DNA of 64,000 nt from JAZGGS01 sp963714405. GTDB lineage: Bacteria; Bacteroidota; Ignavibacteria; Ignavibacteriales; Ignavibacteriaceae. Numbering within the stretch: the stretch's first letter is position 1; the number at the start of each line of letters is the position of its first letter. The stretch spans positions 806,001-870,000 of the forward strand of contig CAVQOH010000002.1 in NCBI GenBank assembly GCA_963714405.1. Direction: 5' to 3'. Both the position numbers and the translations under genes were made by a program. The notes beneath the pieces are model-generated. The model worked only from the letters and a program-made list of their open reading frames with translations. It did not search any database and had not been told where the DNA came from. This document shows, piece after piece, positions 35,342 to 43,716 of this stretch.

Positions 35342-35502
35342 TTATTTGTTGCAAACAGTTTGTTGTTGCATTCGTAATTCATTAATTCATTTCATATTTC
35401 TTTTAATCATAAAAGATCATCTTGCCTTTAAGTATATATACTTTATACAATTAGTAAGAATTCCATAATCAATATTTGACTTAATGCATTATTTTTAATT
35501 TC

Positions 35503-35518
35503 TGGCATGCCAATTGCC
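35503..35518 (+). promoter_or_regulatory. sigma-54 (-24/-12) promoter
   Basis: TGGCAT-N5-TTGCC: GG and GC are 10 bases apart, as in the consensus TGGCAC-N5-TTGCW. It is 185 bases downstream of the probable enhancer palindrome and just 15 bases upstream of the ATG of the thioredoxin-fold gene, so transcription starts close to that start codon. This promoter beside a sigma-54 activator gene is the main evidence for regulation of the following operon. Confidence 0.7.
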
Positions 35519-35534
35519 TTACCAGTTTGTGCTC

Positions 35535-35837
35535 ATGACGAATAATAATGAAAAATGTGAAATTCTCTTTTTTTACAGCACTTCAAAGTATGAAAGTGTT
35601 GCAGCAAGAATTGCGTTTAAAAACCTCTTGATGACCAATTCATCTTTAGGAAACTACACTTTGAAAGAAATAGACTTAGACAAGGACATTGAAATTTGTA
35701 AAAAGTTTAACGTAACCGGTGTGCCTACAACATTATTCTACTATAAAAACAAACTTCGGGCACGCCACCTCGGTGAGATTTCAAAAAAGGAATTGAATAT
35801 ACTTTTAATCAAAGTAGTAAAGGTTAAAAACAGGTAA
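35535..35837 (+). CDS. thioredoxin-fold protein without active-site cysteines
   Basis: A 100-residue thioredoxin-fold protein: the first strand EILFFYSTSKYESVAAR, then KEIDLDKDIEICKKFNV, the cis-proline loop TGVPTTLFYYK and a short helix. The position of the CxxC motif is taken by STSKYE, so it should not exchange disulfides; it could be a scaffold or binding module. The start is unclear: the ATG at 35535 is preferred, while a TTG at 35514 overlaps the sigma-54 promoter. It is the first gene after that promoter. Confidence 0.75.
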   Translation: MTNNNEKCEILFFYSTSKYESVAARIAFKNLLMTNSSLGNYTLKEIDLDKDIEICKKFNVTGVPTTLFYYKNKLRARHLGEISKKELNILLIKVVKVKNR

Positions 35838-35842
35838 AAATT

Positions 35843-36391
35843 ATGGAAGAAGTAAAAACTAATTCAATAGAAGAAAAAAAGAAAAACGCCTTATTGGAAT
35901 TTATTTGGAAATTTAAGGTGCCGGTTTTATTCTTAGTAATAATTGGTGGTGGATTACTCTATTTCTATTTCAAGATTGCAGCCATTGAATCTTCTCATAA
36001 AGAAGATATAGAATCAACGGTAAAAAATTATGTCATGAAAATCGATAGCCTTCACATTTCTAATGCTGAGCAGAAAGTTAAGGTTTTTTCCTGGGCTGTA
36101 CGCAGCGAATTAATTAGAAATAACATCGAACAGGTTAATCAATTCTTCCAGGCATTTATTAAAGAGAAAGACATTGAGAAGATTAATTTGATAAATCCGG
36201 AGACAGCTTTAGTTATCCTTTCTACAGACATGAAAGAAGAAGGGACAACATTTTCTGAAATTGCTATTGAGAACATAGGTAAAACAATTACAAAAATAGA
36301 TTCATCCGGTATTAGCATTGTTTCGCCAATAATGGGTTTAGAAAAGAAAATAGGCGTTCTATCTGTCAAAATCAAAAGGGAAATGTACTAA
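35843..36391 (+). CDS. single-pass membrane protein with periplasmic sensor-like domain
   Basis: A 182-residue protein with a short cytoplasmic N-terminus, one membrane helix (about 28-47) and an exported domain of about 130 residues. The exported part begins with a helical segment (KEDIESTVKNYVMKIDSL) and ends in mixed beta strands (PETALVILSTDMKEEG, GISIVSPIMG, IGVLSVKIK), as in PAS/Cache-type sensor domains of kinases and chemoreceptors. No output domain follows. It lies 5 bases after the thioredoxin-fold gene, so it may sense a signal and pass it to the sigma-54 activator. Confidence 0.6.
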   Translation: MEEVKTNSIEEKKKNALLEFIWKFKVPVLFLVIIGGGLLYFYFKIAAIESSHKEDIESTVKNYVMKIDSLHISNAEQKVKVFSWAVRSELIRNNIEQVNQFFQAFIKEKDIEKINLINPETALVILSTDMKEEGTTFSEIAIENIGKTITKIDSSGISIVSPIMGLEKKIGVLSVKIKREMY

Positions 36392-36460
36392 AACAGAATA
36401 TCTTTTGTTGGGATAAACAGAAATGCAAGATTAAACTATTTTAATTAAGGTAGTAAGATT

Positions 36461-36661
36461 ATGAAATCAAAAACAATTTTTATCATCACAATACTTCTAC
36501 TTTTTGTAGTAGTAATTATTCAAAATACAGAAGTAGTTGGCTTCAATATTTTATTCTGGAGTATTGAGATGTCGCGTGCCATTCTTTTCCCAATAATTTT
36601 TATTGCAGGATTGATACTTGGATTATTAGGAGGTTTTATTATTTCAAAAAAGAAACAGTAA
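36461..36661 (+). CDS. LapA-like (DUF1049) small membrane protein
   Basis: A 66-residue protein with two hydrophobic segments, separated by a short loop (QNTEVVGFNILFWSIEM), matching the LapA/DUF1049 pattern. The C-terminus is basic (SKKKQ). E. coli LapA and related proteins take part in controlling LPS levels; the role here is inferred to be at the inner-membrane/envelope interface. It is preceded by a weak AAGG site. Confidence 0.8.
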   Translation: MKSKTIFIITILLLFVVVIIQNTEVVGFNILFWSIEMSRAILFPIIFIAGLILGLLGGFIISKKKQ

Positions 36662-36731
36662 TCTTAATATTATACAAAAACAGCAGAATAAAGATTTTTT
36701 ATTTATAACAGATTAACCAAGAAAAAACAAT

Positions 36732-37760
36732 ATGAATATTATTAACACTATGTATAAGCCAAAATATAATTTATCAACAATTTTAAAATCATTAATCTTT
36801 CTAGTTTCATCATTGATGATATTTGGTTGTTCGGAAATTATTTCTCCGGAAGATACAGATGCACCGGCAAAACCTGCGAATTTTACATTGCTTGGTGGAG
36901 GAGATGGGCAAGTGCGTCTTAGATGGACTAAAAACGCAGAGGTTGATTTCGATTTTTATCGTCTATATCGTTCCGTAAATAACTTTAATAATTTTTCTGT
37001 ATTGGTTCAACTGATACAAACTGAATATTTGGATCGCTTTTTAGAATATGATTCAACCTACTACTATTACTTAACCGCTGTGGATAAGGCAGGGAACGAA
37101 AGCGAAGCAACTTCAATAATTGATGTTCAGCCACTAAATGTTTCTGCACCACAACCGCCAATGTTTGTAATTGCTTCAGGTCTTAATAATCCTCTGCAAA
37201 ATATCAGGGAAATGAGGATAAGTTGGACTCCACCCGATATCGGAGATTTGTTGCGTTATAAAATATATCGCTCTAACGATTCGGATTTTGTGGCAAACTC
37301 ATCAACATTGATTGATTCAACAAATATTGCAACCTATTTCGATCCATTATTGCAATTAAACGTAAAATACTACTACAAAGTAATTGCTGTTGATAAAGGT
37401 TTTAAAGAGAGTTTGTCCAGTAAAGTTAGCGGTGATCTAATTTTATTCAGCCCACAGTTAGTAAGTCCGGCAAATCAAACTTTGTTTACCGATCCCAAAA
37501 TTTTTGATTGGGATTCGGTTGCTAATGCAGTTTCATATGTTGTTTATCTTGGTCGTGGTCCCTTTTCAGATATTGTATGGACTTCTGAAAAAACTAGTAA
37601 TACCGAAACACAGTATAATGGCCCCGCGCTTACATCATCACAGGTTTATTATTGGTGGGTTGGTGCATACAGCAGAAAAAAAATTAAATTGGAAAACGGA
37701 ATTGAAGTACCTGCGACGGTAAATTCATATAGTAATGTGAACAGTTTTTTTAGTGAATAA
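36732..37760 (+). CDS. lipoprotein with fibronectin type III-like domains
   Basis: A 342-residue lipoprotein. The lipobox is near IFGC (Cys33). Two FN3-type beta domains follow: about 47-135 (PAKPANFTLLGGGDGQVRLRW) and 140-235 (LNNPLQNIREMRISWTPPD). A third beta domain (about 240-340) with a GPALTSSQVYYWWVGAYS stretch resembles a sugar/peptide-binding immunoglobulin-like fold. It is probably surface- or periplasm-exposed. The gene belongs to the run of envelope genes after the sigma-54 promoter. Confidence 0.85.
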   Translation: MNIINTMYKPKYNLSTILKSLIFLVSSLMIFGCSEIISPEDTDAPAKPANFTLLGGGDGQVRLRWTKNAEVDFDFYRLYRSVNNFNNFSVLVQLIQTEYLDRFLEYDSTYYYYLTAVDKAGNESEATSIIDVQPLNVSAPQPPMFVIASGLNNPLQNIREMRISWTPPDIGDLLRYKIYRSNDSDFVANSSTLIDSTNIATYFDPLLQLNVKYYYKVIAVDKGFKESLSSKVSGDLILFSPQLVSPANQTLFTDPKIFDWDSVANAVSYVVYLGRGPFSDIVWTSEKTSNTETQYNGPALTSSQVYYWWVGAYSRKKIKLENGIEVPATVNSYSNVNSFFSE

Positions 37761-37793
37761 AAATTGAAATTTAAAGGAAAGAGAAATTAAAAA

Positions 37794-38990
37794 ATGAAAA
37801 AGATTCTATTTATAATATTATTTGTTCTTACTGCACATAATTTTTTACTCGCACAAACAGTAAATGTTGTGTTAAAAAATAGTAAAGTTGTAGTTGGAGA
37901 TCTTGTTGAAGAAAACCCCGAATATATTATTGTGGTAAATGATCTAGGGCAGATAAAAGTTCCACGAGAAAACATAGAAAGCATTACCTTCAATGCGTTT
38001 GTAAAAATGAAAACATCTTATAAAGGCACAAACAATATCGATAAAAACGATTCTATCCCGGATGGATATAAATTTGTTCTAAATGACAGGGTTGTGGTGT
38101 ATCTGCAAAATGGAAATGTGGTCTCTGGTTTACTTCTTGCAAAAAGCCTGGAGATGATAATGATTCAAACAGAAGTTGGAAATCTTACCATCCCTAAGAA
38201 AGATTTAAGAATGATAGAATATGTTTCCAACGAGTATGCTGAAAGAGGAGAGGTTGTTATTGTACGCCTGAATAATGGAACAAACTTCGAGGGAAATATT
38301 TACTTTGAAGATTCCGATAATCTATCAATTGATACGCAATTAGGAAGATTAACGGTTGATAAAAAGAATTTGCGTAGTATTGAATACACTGGGAAATACG
38401 GTTTTGGTGAAATCTCTCTGATGGATCAATATTCAAATATTCAAATTGGCAGAACACAGGTTGAACCCAGGCTTGATGCTTTTTCACTTGGTGTATCTCC
38501 GGGATTTGGAAATGATTTTAAACCGGGTTATGCTTTTTCTTATGAAAGCAGGTTTTTACTCCATGAATTCAAAGGATTTTATTTAAGCGGATTAGGCAGG
38601 CTTGGCACCACATATTTTCCTCTGAACCAGGAAAATTTTAAGAATGATCCGTTTGGCGTTTCGGCTAAAGGCGGTGCATTTTTAACAACCATTGGCGGCG
38701 GAGTATCTATTTCTGTTTATCCACAGGAATCATCATTTTTTGATTTTTCAATTGCTCCGATTCTTGAAGGACACTTAGTTTATAGAACGTTGGAATTAAA
38801 TTATCCTTCATTTCCATCACAAAACTCAAAAGAAACAGAAACAAAATTCAAGTTTGGTGTAGGAACTAAAGTAGCACTGGATTTCATTTTTGATGGCTGG
38901 AGATTAGGTGCTTCCTATGATTTACACTATGTATTTGGTGATGAAGATTACAACGTAGTCTCGTTAAATTTTATTAAAGAATTATTTTAA
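37794..38990 (+). CDS. outer-membrane protein with three LSm-like repeats and a beta-barrel
   Basis: A 398-residue exported protein. After the signal peptide come three repeats of about 45 residues (about 22-67, 97-143 and 151-199), each of the form VxLxNGxxxxGxL...xxIxIxTxxGxLxIPxxxLxxIEY, which resembles small SH3/LSm barrels. The rest (about 215-398) is a beta-barrel of aromatic-rich strands ending in VSLNFIKELF, the usual outer-membrane signature. An AAAGGA site precedes the ATG. Its function is unknown. Confidence 0.7.
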   Translation: MKKILFIILFVLTAHNFLLAQTVNVVLKNSKVVVGDLVEENPEYIIVVNDLGQIKVPRENIESITFNAFVKMKTSYKGTNNIDKNDSIPDGYKFVLNDRVVVYLQNGNVVSGLLLAKSLEMIMIQTEVGNLTIPKKDLRMIEYVSNEYAERGEVVIVRLNNGTNFEGNIYFEDSDNLSIDTQLGRLTVDKKNLRSIEYTGKYGFGEISLMDQYSNIQIGRTQVEPRLDAFSLGVSPGFGNDFKPGYAFSYESRFLLHEFKGFYLSGLGRLGTTYFPLNQENFKNDPFGVSAKGGAFLTTIGGGVSISVYPQESSFFDFSIAPILEGHLVYRTLELNYPSFPSQNSKETETKFKFGVGTKVALDFIFDGWRLGASYDLHYVFGDEDYNVVSLNFIKELF

Positions 38991-38993
38991 CAC

Positions 38994-39818
38994 ATGATGA
39001 TTAAACATATATTTTTAATATTAGTTTTCATTTCAGGGTTGTCTTTCTCACAAAGCAACCTTCACCGGATATCGCAGGCCAACAGGATATTTTTTATTTC
39101 AGAAATTGATGGTTTAACTGCTAACATTGTAAATCCTGCCGGCCTTAGCATAAAACCTAACGATGATGGTTTTTTGCTAAGCTATGATTTTGTTGATTTT
39201 AATAATCAGGGAAATTCTTTTGCATCATTCAGTATGGGTAATTTCGGATTTTCATACGAAGATCTTTTTAATTACCAGGATATCAGGCTGCAAAACTATG
39301 CTATTAACTTATCAATTGGCGGCGAATTTTTAGCCATATCAACTTCCAATAAAATTGTATCAGTGAGCTATCCAGCCTATTCAAAAGATTATTTTTCCGT
39401 GGATGCAGGAATAATTCTGCGTCCCGCAAAATCAGTTAGTTTATCTTTTGTTGCTAGAAATATAAGCGAACCAACAATAGACAGTTTGGATTTTAGCAGA
39501 AACTATACAGCAGGGATAGGTATATTTTTATTTAATAATGCAATAAGATTGTTTGGTGAAGTGGACTTTAATAAAAACAACTCTATTGATAAAAATGTTG
39601 CAGGAAATGTTGGAATTGTTCTTCAACCTGCAGATGTTTTTGAACTTAGAGCGAGTGCTTACAGAAACATTGACGGAATGTACGAGGGTATATTAGCCGC
39701 AAGCTTTTTAATTGAAAACAGTTTTAGAATAATGGTTTCAACAAGATTAAATGAATCACAGGAAAGAACACGTTATTCAGCAATGATTGTTTTACCTTTG
39801 CAAACCGTAAAATTTTAG
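38994..39818 (+). CDS. outer-membrane beta-barrel protein
   Basis: A 274-residue exported protein with a signal peptide (about 1-18) and predicted antiparallel beta strands, ending in a phenylalanine (LPLQTVKF). The N-terminus of the mature part (NRIFFISEIDGLTANIVNPAGLS) resembles PorV/UPF0164-type barrels of FCB bacteria. The strands alternate regularly, with FGFSYEDL and SVSLSFVARN typical. The start lies four bases after the preceding stop, so the two are cotranscribed. Confidence 0.7.
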   Translation: MMIKHIFLILVFISGLSFSQSNLHRISQANRIFFISEIDGLTANIVNPAGLSIKPNDDGFLLSYDFVDFNNQGNSFASFSMGNFGFSYEDLFNYQDIRLQNYAINLSIGGEFLAISTSNKIVSVSYPAYSKDYFSVDAGIILRPAKSVSLSFVARNISEPTIDSLDFSRNYTAGIGIFLFNNAIRLFGEVDFNKNNSIDKNVAGNVGIVLQPADVFELRASAYRNIDGMYEGILAASFLIENSFRIMVSTRLNESQERTRYSAMIVLPLQTVKF

Positions 39819-39866
39819 TAATCTTGCCATTCTATTTTTAACCACAAGTAATTAATTCTTTACGAT

Positions 39867-41156
39867 ATGAATTTTTATTTCAAATTTTTATTAACGTTCA
39901 ATTTTATACTATCAGCAAACTTTCTGTTTTCACAAAACCAAGACACAGCAGATGTAAAAATATATGATCAGATATTTAATAAAATTGATTCCCTTAAATC
40001 TGTTATAGACTCACTCGATCGTAAAATCGCATCGATAAATCATAAAATTGATGAAACCAATCCAATTGACTCATTACTAATAATACAAGATAGCGAACAG
40101 GATACATCACTTATTCCCGAAGATCAAAGATCAAGACGAAAACAATTGGATGCTTTGCTGGAATTAATTTCTCAAAGACCAGGGCAATTGTTTTTTAATG
40201 GGCAGGCCAACGCTATTTTACAGGGTAATTTGCTAAAGCAGGATAAGTTTTCCACCGGAGCTGGATCTATTAATATATTTGCAACAAGTAGTTTTGGAAC
40301 CAGTACAATCCTTTTTGTAGATCTTGAGGCAGTTGGAGGGAACGGACCTGATGAATTTTCTGAAACCATTGGTTCTCTTAATGGTGATGCGGGCTCAACA
40401 CAAAGTGAGGACGGATTAGATAGAATTGCCATTAACGAAGCCTGGGCAGAATTTTTATTTCTTAATAACATTTTTACTGTTACAACAGGAAAGATTGATC
40501 TTACAAACTACTTTGATAACAATTCTGTTGCAAATGATGAAAATTCACAATTCATTACAGGTGTTTTTATTAATAATGCAGCTTTTGCCGTTCCTTCAAA
40601 TTCGCCGGGTATAAGGTTAAGAACTACACTTTTTGAACGATTTTACATACAATTTGCCTTTTCGAAGACAGAAAATAGTGGAAGCAAGATCTTTAACGAT
40701 ATTTATAAAGCTGGCGGCTTTGGTTTTAAATTGTTTCCTTTTACAGATTTTGAAGCTGATTTGCATGTATATGGATACTCTCATCCATTGGCAGATGACA
40801 GGTATGGATTTGGGGTAAGTATTAATCAAACAATTGCAAGAGTTTTCTCAATATTTGGCAGAATTGGCAATAATGAAAATGTTTTAGCTGAATGGTTAGG
40901 AATAAAAACTGCATGGAGTGCCGGAGCACAGTTTCAGGAAAACATACTCGGCGAACCAACTATGATAGGACTTGCTTATGGGTTAACTAAACCAGCAGAT
41001 AGCTTAATTAAAAATGAAAAATCTGCAGAACTTTATTTTAAGCAATCTTTAAATAATTGGGTTAGTATTTCCACACATCTTCAGCATATCTGGGATACAG
41101 GAGGTGTAAATGAAAGCTATACACTTTGGGCTTTAAGAGTAAACTTTAGTTTTTAA
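39867..41156 (+). CDS. OprB-like outer-membrane porin with coiled-coil N-terminus
   Basis: A 429-residue porin. The signal peptide is followed by a coiled coil (about 28-65: IFNKIDSLKSVIDSLDRKIA), likely a periplasmic peptidoglycan-facing stalk. The barrel spans about 100-429, with NGQANAILQGNLL, LFVDLEAVGGNGPDEF and TGKIDLTNYFDNN typical of the carbohydrate-selective OprB family, and ends in VNFSF. It could let sugars or other small solutes pass. Confidence 0.8.
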   Translation: MNFYFKFLLTFNFILSANFLFSQNQDTADVKIYDQIFNKIDSLKSVIDSLDRKIASINHKIDETNPIDSLLIIQDSEQDTSLIPEDQRSRRKQLDALLELISQRPGQLFFNGQANAILQGNLLKQDKFSTGAGSINIFATSSFGTSTILFVDLEAVGGNGPDEFSETIGSLNGDAGSTQSEDGLDRIAINEAWAEFLFLNNIFTVTTGKIDLTNYFDNNSVANDENSQFITGVFINNAAFAVPSNSPGIRLRTTLFERFYIQFAFSKTENSGSKIFNDIYKAGGFGFKLFPFTDFEADLHVYGYSHPLADDRYGFGVSINQTIARVFSIFGRIGNNENVLAEWLGIKTAWSAGAQFQENILGEPTMIGLAYGLTKPADSLIKNEKSAELYFKQSLNNWVSISTHLQHIWDTGGVNESYTLWALRVNFSF

Positions 41157-41171
41157 TCAAATAGGATTAAT

Positions 41172-42185
41172 ATGAAATATAATGCATTCATAATGATATT
41201 TACATTGATATCAATAAATATTTGCTCGCAAAATGAAAACAATACAAAGTACGATGACTATATCAAGAATTTTAAAAAAGACTACTTTACGCTGGAAATG
41301 CTTTTCCAGGTTGTTGCAGATTTTCAACCTGAACGTACGATGACAGGTTACAACAGTTTTTCTGTTTCCAATATGAGATTAAAAATGAAAGGTAACCTTG
41401 ATGATAACTTTGGATATTTTTTCCAGGCAAACTTTAACTCATCAAACTTGTTACTTGATGCAATTGTTAAATATAAGTTTTCAAATCATTTTATGATGGA
41501 AGCAGGCCAATTTAAAGTGCCTATAAGCAAAGAGTTTTTAACATTTGCAGGAGATATTGAATTTGTAAACCGCTCACAGGTTGCAGAACTTCTTGCACCT
41601 AAAAGAGATGTAGGATTTCAATTTAGCGGTAAGCTCATTGGTGATTTGTTTGAATATAAAGCTGGTATATTTAATGGAAGTGGTGCAAACAAGCTTAATA
41701 ATAACAACTCGTTTTTATTTGCAGGAAGAGTGTCAGCAAAATCTGAAACAGAAAACAGCAACTATGAAATAGGCATTAATGGCGGTTACAACGAAAATAG
41801 TAATGGTAAAATATTTTCTATGAACTTTGAAGGCGAAAGAATATTTGCAGGCGGAGATTTTAGAGCTGAGATTAATAACTTTTTATTCTCAACAGAATTT
41901 ATTCTAAACAGCATTGATGGAGTTTTGGATTCTGTTCAATCGAAAAGCGAACCTTATGGTTACCAGGTTACATTGGGTTATAAACCATTTCACAACCATC
42001 AATTTCTGCTTCGGTATGATAATTTATCTCCAGATGGTATTATAAGTAACTCAGAGTATTACATTTTTGGATATAACTTTTGGCCTGGTAAATCAACAGA
42101 GCTGCAATTCAATTATATAATTAATTCTAAACAAACTGATTTTAAGAACCATTGGTATTTGTTAAACCTACAGGTAAGTCTATAG
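41172..42185 (+). CDS. OprO/OprP-like outer-membrane porin
   Basis: A 337-residue barrel protein similar to phosphate-selective porins O and P: MRLKMKGNLDDNFGYFFQANF, MEAGQFKVPISKEFL and ELLAPKRDVGFQFSGKL are diagnostic. It ends in YLLNLQVSL. It may conduct phosphate or other anions; several residues of the selective OprP channel cannot be checked by eye. It is the last gene of the run following the sigma-54 promoter. Confidence 0.85.
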   Translation: MKYNAFIMIFTLISINICSQNENNTKYDDYIKNFKKDYFTLEMLFQVVADFQPERTMTGYNSFSVSNMRLKMKGNLDDNFGYFFQANFNSSNLLLDAIVKYKFSNHFMMEAGQFKVPISKEFLTFAGDIEFVNRSQVAELLAPKRDVGFQFSGKLIGDLFEYKAGIFNGSGANKLNNNNSFLFAGRVSAKSETENSNYEIGINGGYNENSNGKIFSMNFEGERIFAGGDFRAEINNFLFSTEFILNSIDGVLDSVQSKSEPYGYQVTLGYKPFHNHQFLLRYDNLSPDGIISNSEYYIFGYNFWPGKSTELQFNYIINSKQTDFKNHWYLLNLQVSL

Positions 42186-42350
42186 CTAATTGGCGGAACT
42201 TATATTTTCAGTAAAAAATAAATTATAAATAGTAGGATGGTCTTACTTCCAATTGTAATTTATACTTATTAGTGTTAAATTGATGCAAGTTTTGATTTCC
42301 TGCTAAATGTTTCCAAAATGATTATTTTCAATTAATAAAAGAGGTATGTT

Positions 42351-42914
42351 ATGGCTTTTAAATTGATTTCAGGTGTTGTAAACGGAATAAAGGGTGGAGT
42401 GGTTGGTACGCTCAAAGGGTCTGCCGATATAGGTAGTGCTTCCATCAAAGTTGTAAAGGATCTTACCGTTAATACCGTTAAAGGAGCCGGAGATTTGGTT
42501 GAAACAGGAATACATGTTCCCGCATCAATTATTAATGGTGCGATTACAGGAGTTTCGGAGCTCGGTGTTACTGTTGTAAAATCTATTAAGGGAATTGTAA
42601 ATGGTGCCATCCAGGGCTCAATGGAATCTGGTATAAAACAGCAAGATGCTGTTGGAGGCACTGTAGCACAGGCAATGCTAAGTGCTAAAGAGCTTGGGCT
42701 GGATGTTGCCGGAGTTGCAGTTGAAGCAGTAAAAGGAGCTGTTGATGGAGTAAAACAGGTTGGTGGAGATACGCTATCAGCAACCAAAAACTCAGTTGTA
42801 GCCGCAATCGATGCTGCCACAGAAATAGGTGATGAGACACTAACCTCTGTTAAAAAAGCTCTCCATGAAAGTGTGGATGGTGCTAAAGAAATTCTTGATG
42901 AGATTAAAAAGTAA
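42351..42914 (+). CDS. hydrophobic helical repeat protein, phasin-like
   Basis: A 187-residue protein of low complexity, rich in Gly, Ala, Val and Lys. It is built of amphipathic helices of about 11 residues (GVVNGIKGGVVGTLKGSADI, VAVEAVKGAVDGVKQVGG, then KKALHESVDGAKEILDEIKK). There is no signal peptide. The helix pattern is like that of phasins or LEA-type proteins that coat granules or membranes. I do not know a close family. It is followed by a strong terminator at 42939-42962. Confidence 0.6.
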   Translation: MAFKLISGVVNGIKGGVVGTLKGSADIGSASIKVVKDLTVNTVKGAGDLVETGIHVPASIINGAITGVSELGVTVVKSIKGIVNGAIQGSMESGIKQQDAVGGTVAQAMLSAKELGLDVAGVAVEAVKGAVDGVKQVGGDTLSATKNSVVAAIDAATEIGDETLTSVKKALHESVDGAKEILDEIKK

Positions 42915-42938
42915 ACTACTACTTAAATCCAATTTAAA

Positions 42939-42962
42939 AACCCCCAATGCGGGGGTTTTTTA
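42939..42962 (+). terminator. Rho-independent terminator
   Basis: Stem AACCCCC / GGGGGTT with a short loop (AATGC), followed by six T. It ends the phasin-like gene and differs in its loop from the AACCCCCGC family of the accessory region. Confidence 0.85.
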
Positions 42963-43062
42963 TTTTACGAATTACTTTAAATAAGTTTGCACATTTATTA
43001 GTAACAAGTATGCTATTTTAAGGTAATCAAATTAATTATAATTTATTTTTCTGTGGTAAAAA

Positions 43063-43674
43063 TTGGATAAGATTAAATCGTTTATAAAAACATCACTATT
43101 GGGCGGCACTCTTGTTGTTCTGCCAATTGTAATTTTAATCCTGGTTTTTAAATGGTTATATGAATTCATAGCTGATAAAATAAAGCCACTAACCTATGTT
43201 TTATCAGAAACTGCAAAGCTGCAGGAATTTGCTGCTTCACTCTTAGCAATCATTCTTATCATCTTAACTTTTTTTATAGTTGGCATTATAGTTAAAACCA
43301 GGTTGGGAAAATTTACATTTGCTTATCTTGAACAAATATTGTTTTCCAGGCTTCCACTTTATAAAATAATAAAGGAAACAACGCTTCAGTTAGTGGGTAG
43401 TGAGAAAACATTATTTAAGCATGTTGCTCTGGTAAGACTTTTTGGCGATGAAACCCGAGTTACGGCTTTCATAACGGAGGAGCATGATGATGGCTCTTAT
43501 ACAATCTTTGTTCCTTCCGGACCAGCACCCACTGCAGGATTTATTTATCATTTAACAAAGGACAAGGTACAAAAAATTAAATATCCTGTTGATAAAGCAA
43601 TGAAGACTATTATTAGTCTTGGTGTGGGATCAAAAGAAATCATTAGTCTATCAAATGCAAATAATCAGGACTAG
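43063..43674 (+). CDS. DUF502 family membrane protein
   Basis: A 203-residue protein of the DUF502 family: an N-terminal LLGGTLVVLPIVILILVFKW helix, a second helix around 55-80, then SRLPLYKIIKETTLQLVG and VFVPSGPAPTAGFIYHL-type segments. Membrane organisation is two N-terminal helices and a cytoplasmic domain. The function is unknown. The start is a TTG at 43063 without a good ribosome site. Confidence 0.85.
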   Translation: MDKIKSFIKTSLLGGTLVVLPIVILILVFKWLYEFIADKIKPLTYVLSETAKLQEFAASLLAIILIILTFFIVGIIVKTRLGKFTFAYLEQILFSRLPLYKIIKETTLQLVGSEKTLFKHVALVRLFGDETRVTAFITEEHDDGSYTIFVPSGPAPTAGFIYHLTKDKVQKIKYPVDKAMKTIISLGVGSKEIISLSNANNQD

Positions 43675-43716
43675 ATTTTAAATATTTTCATTAATGTAAT
43701 TAGTTTATAAATTTTT

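Noticed and set aside
42332..42820. 162-codon minus-strand open frame over the phasin-like gene
   Set aside because: It is the complement of a repetitive Val/Ala/Gly-rich gene with a good ribosome site on the plus strand. The minus product is a Ser/Thr/Pro-rich low-complexity sequence with no start signal.
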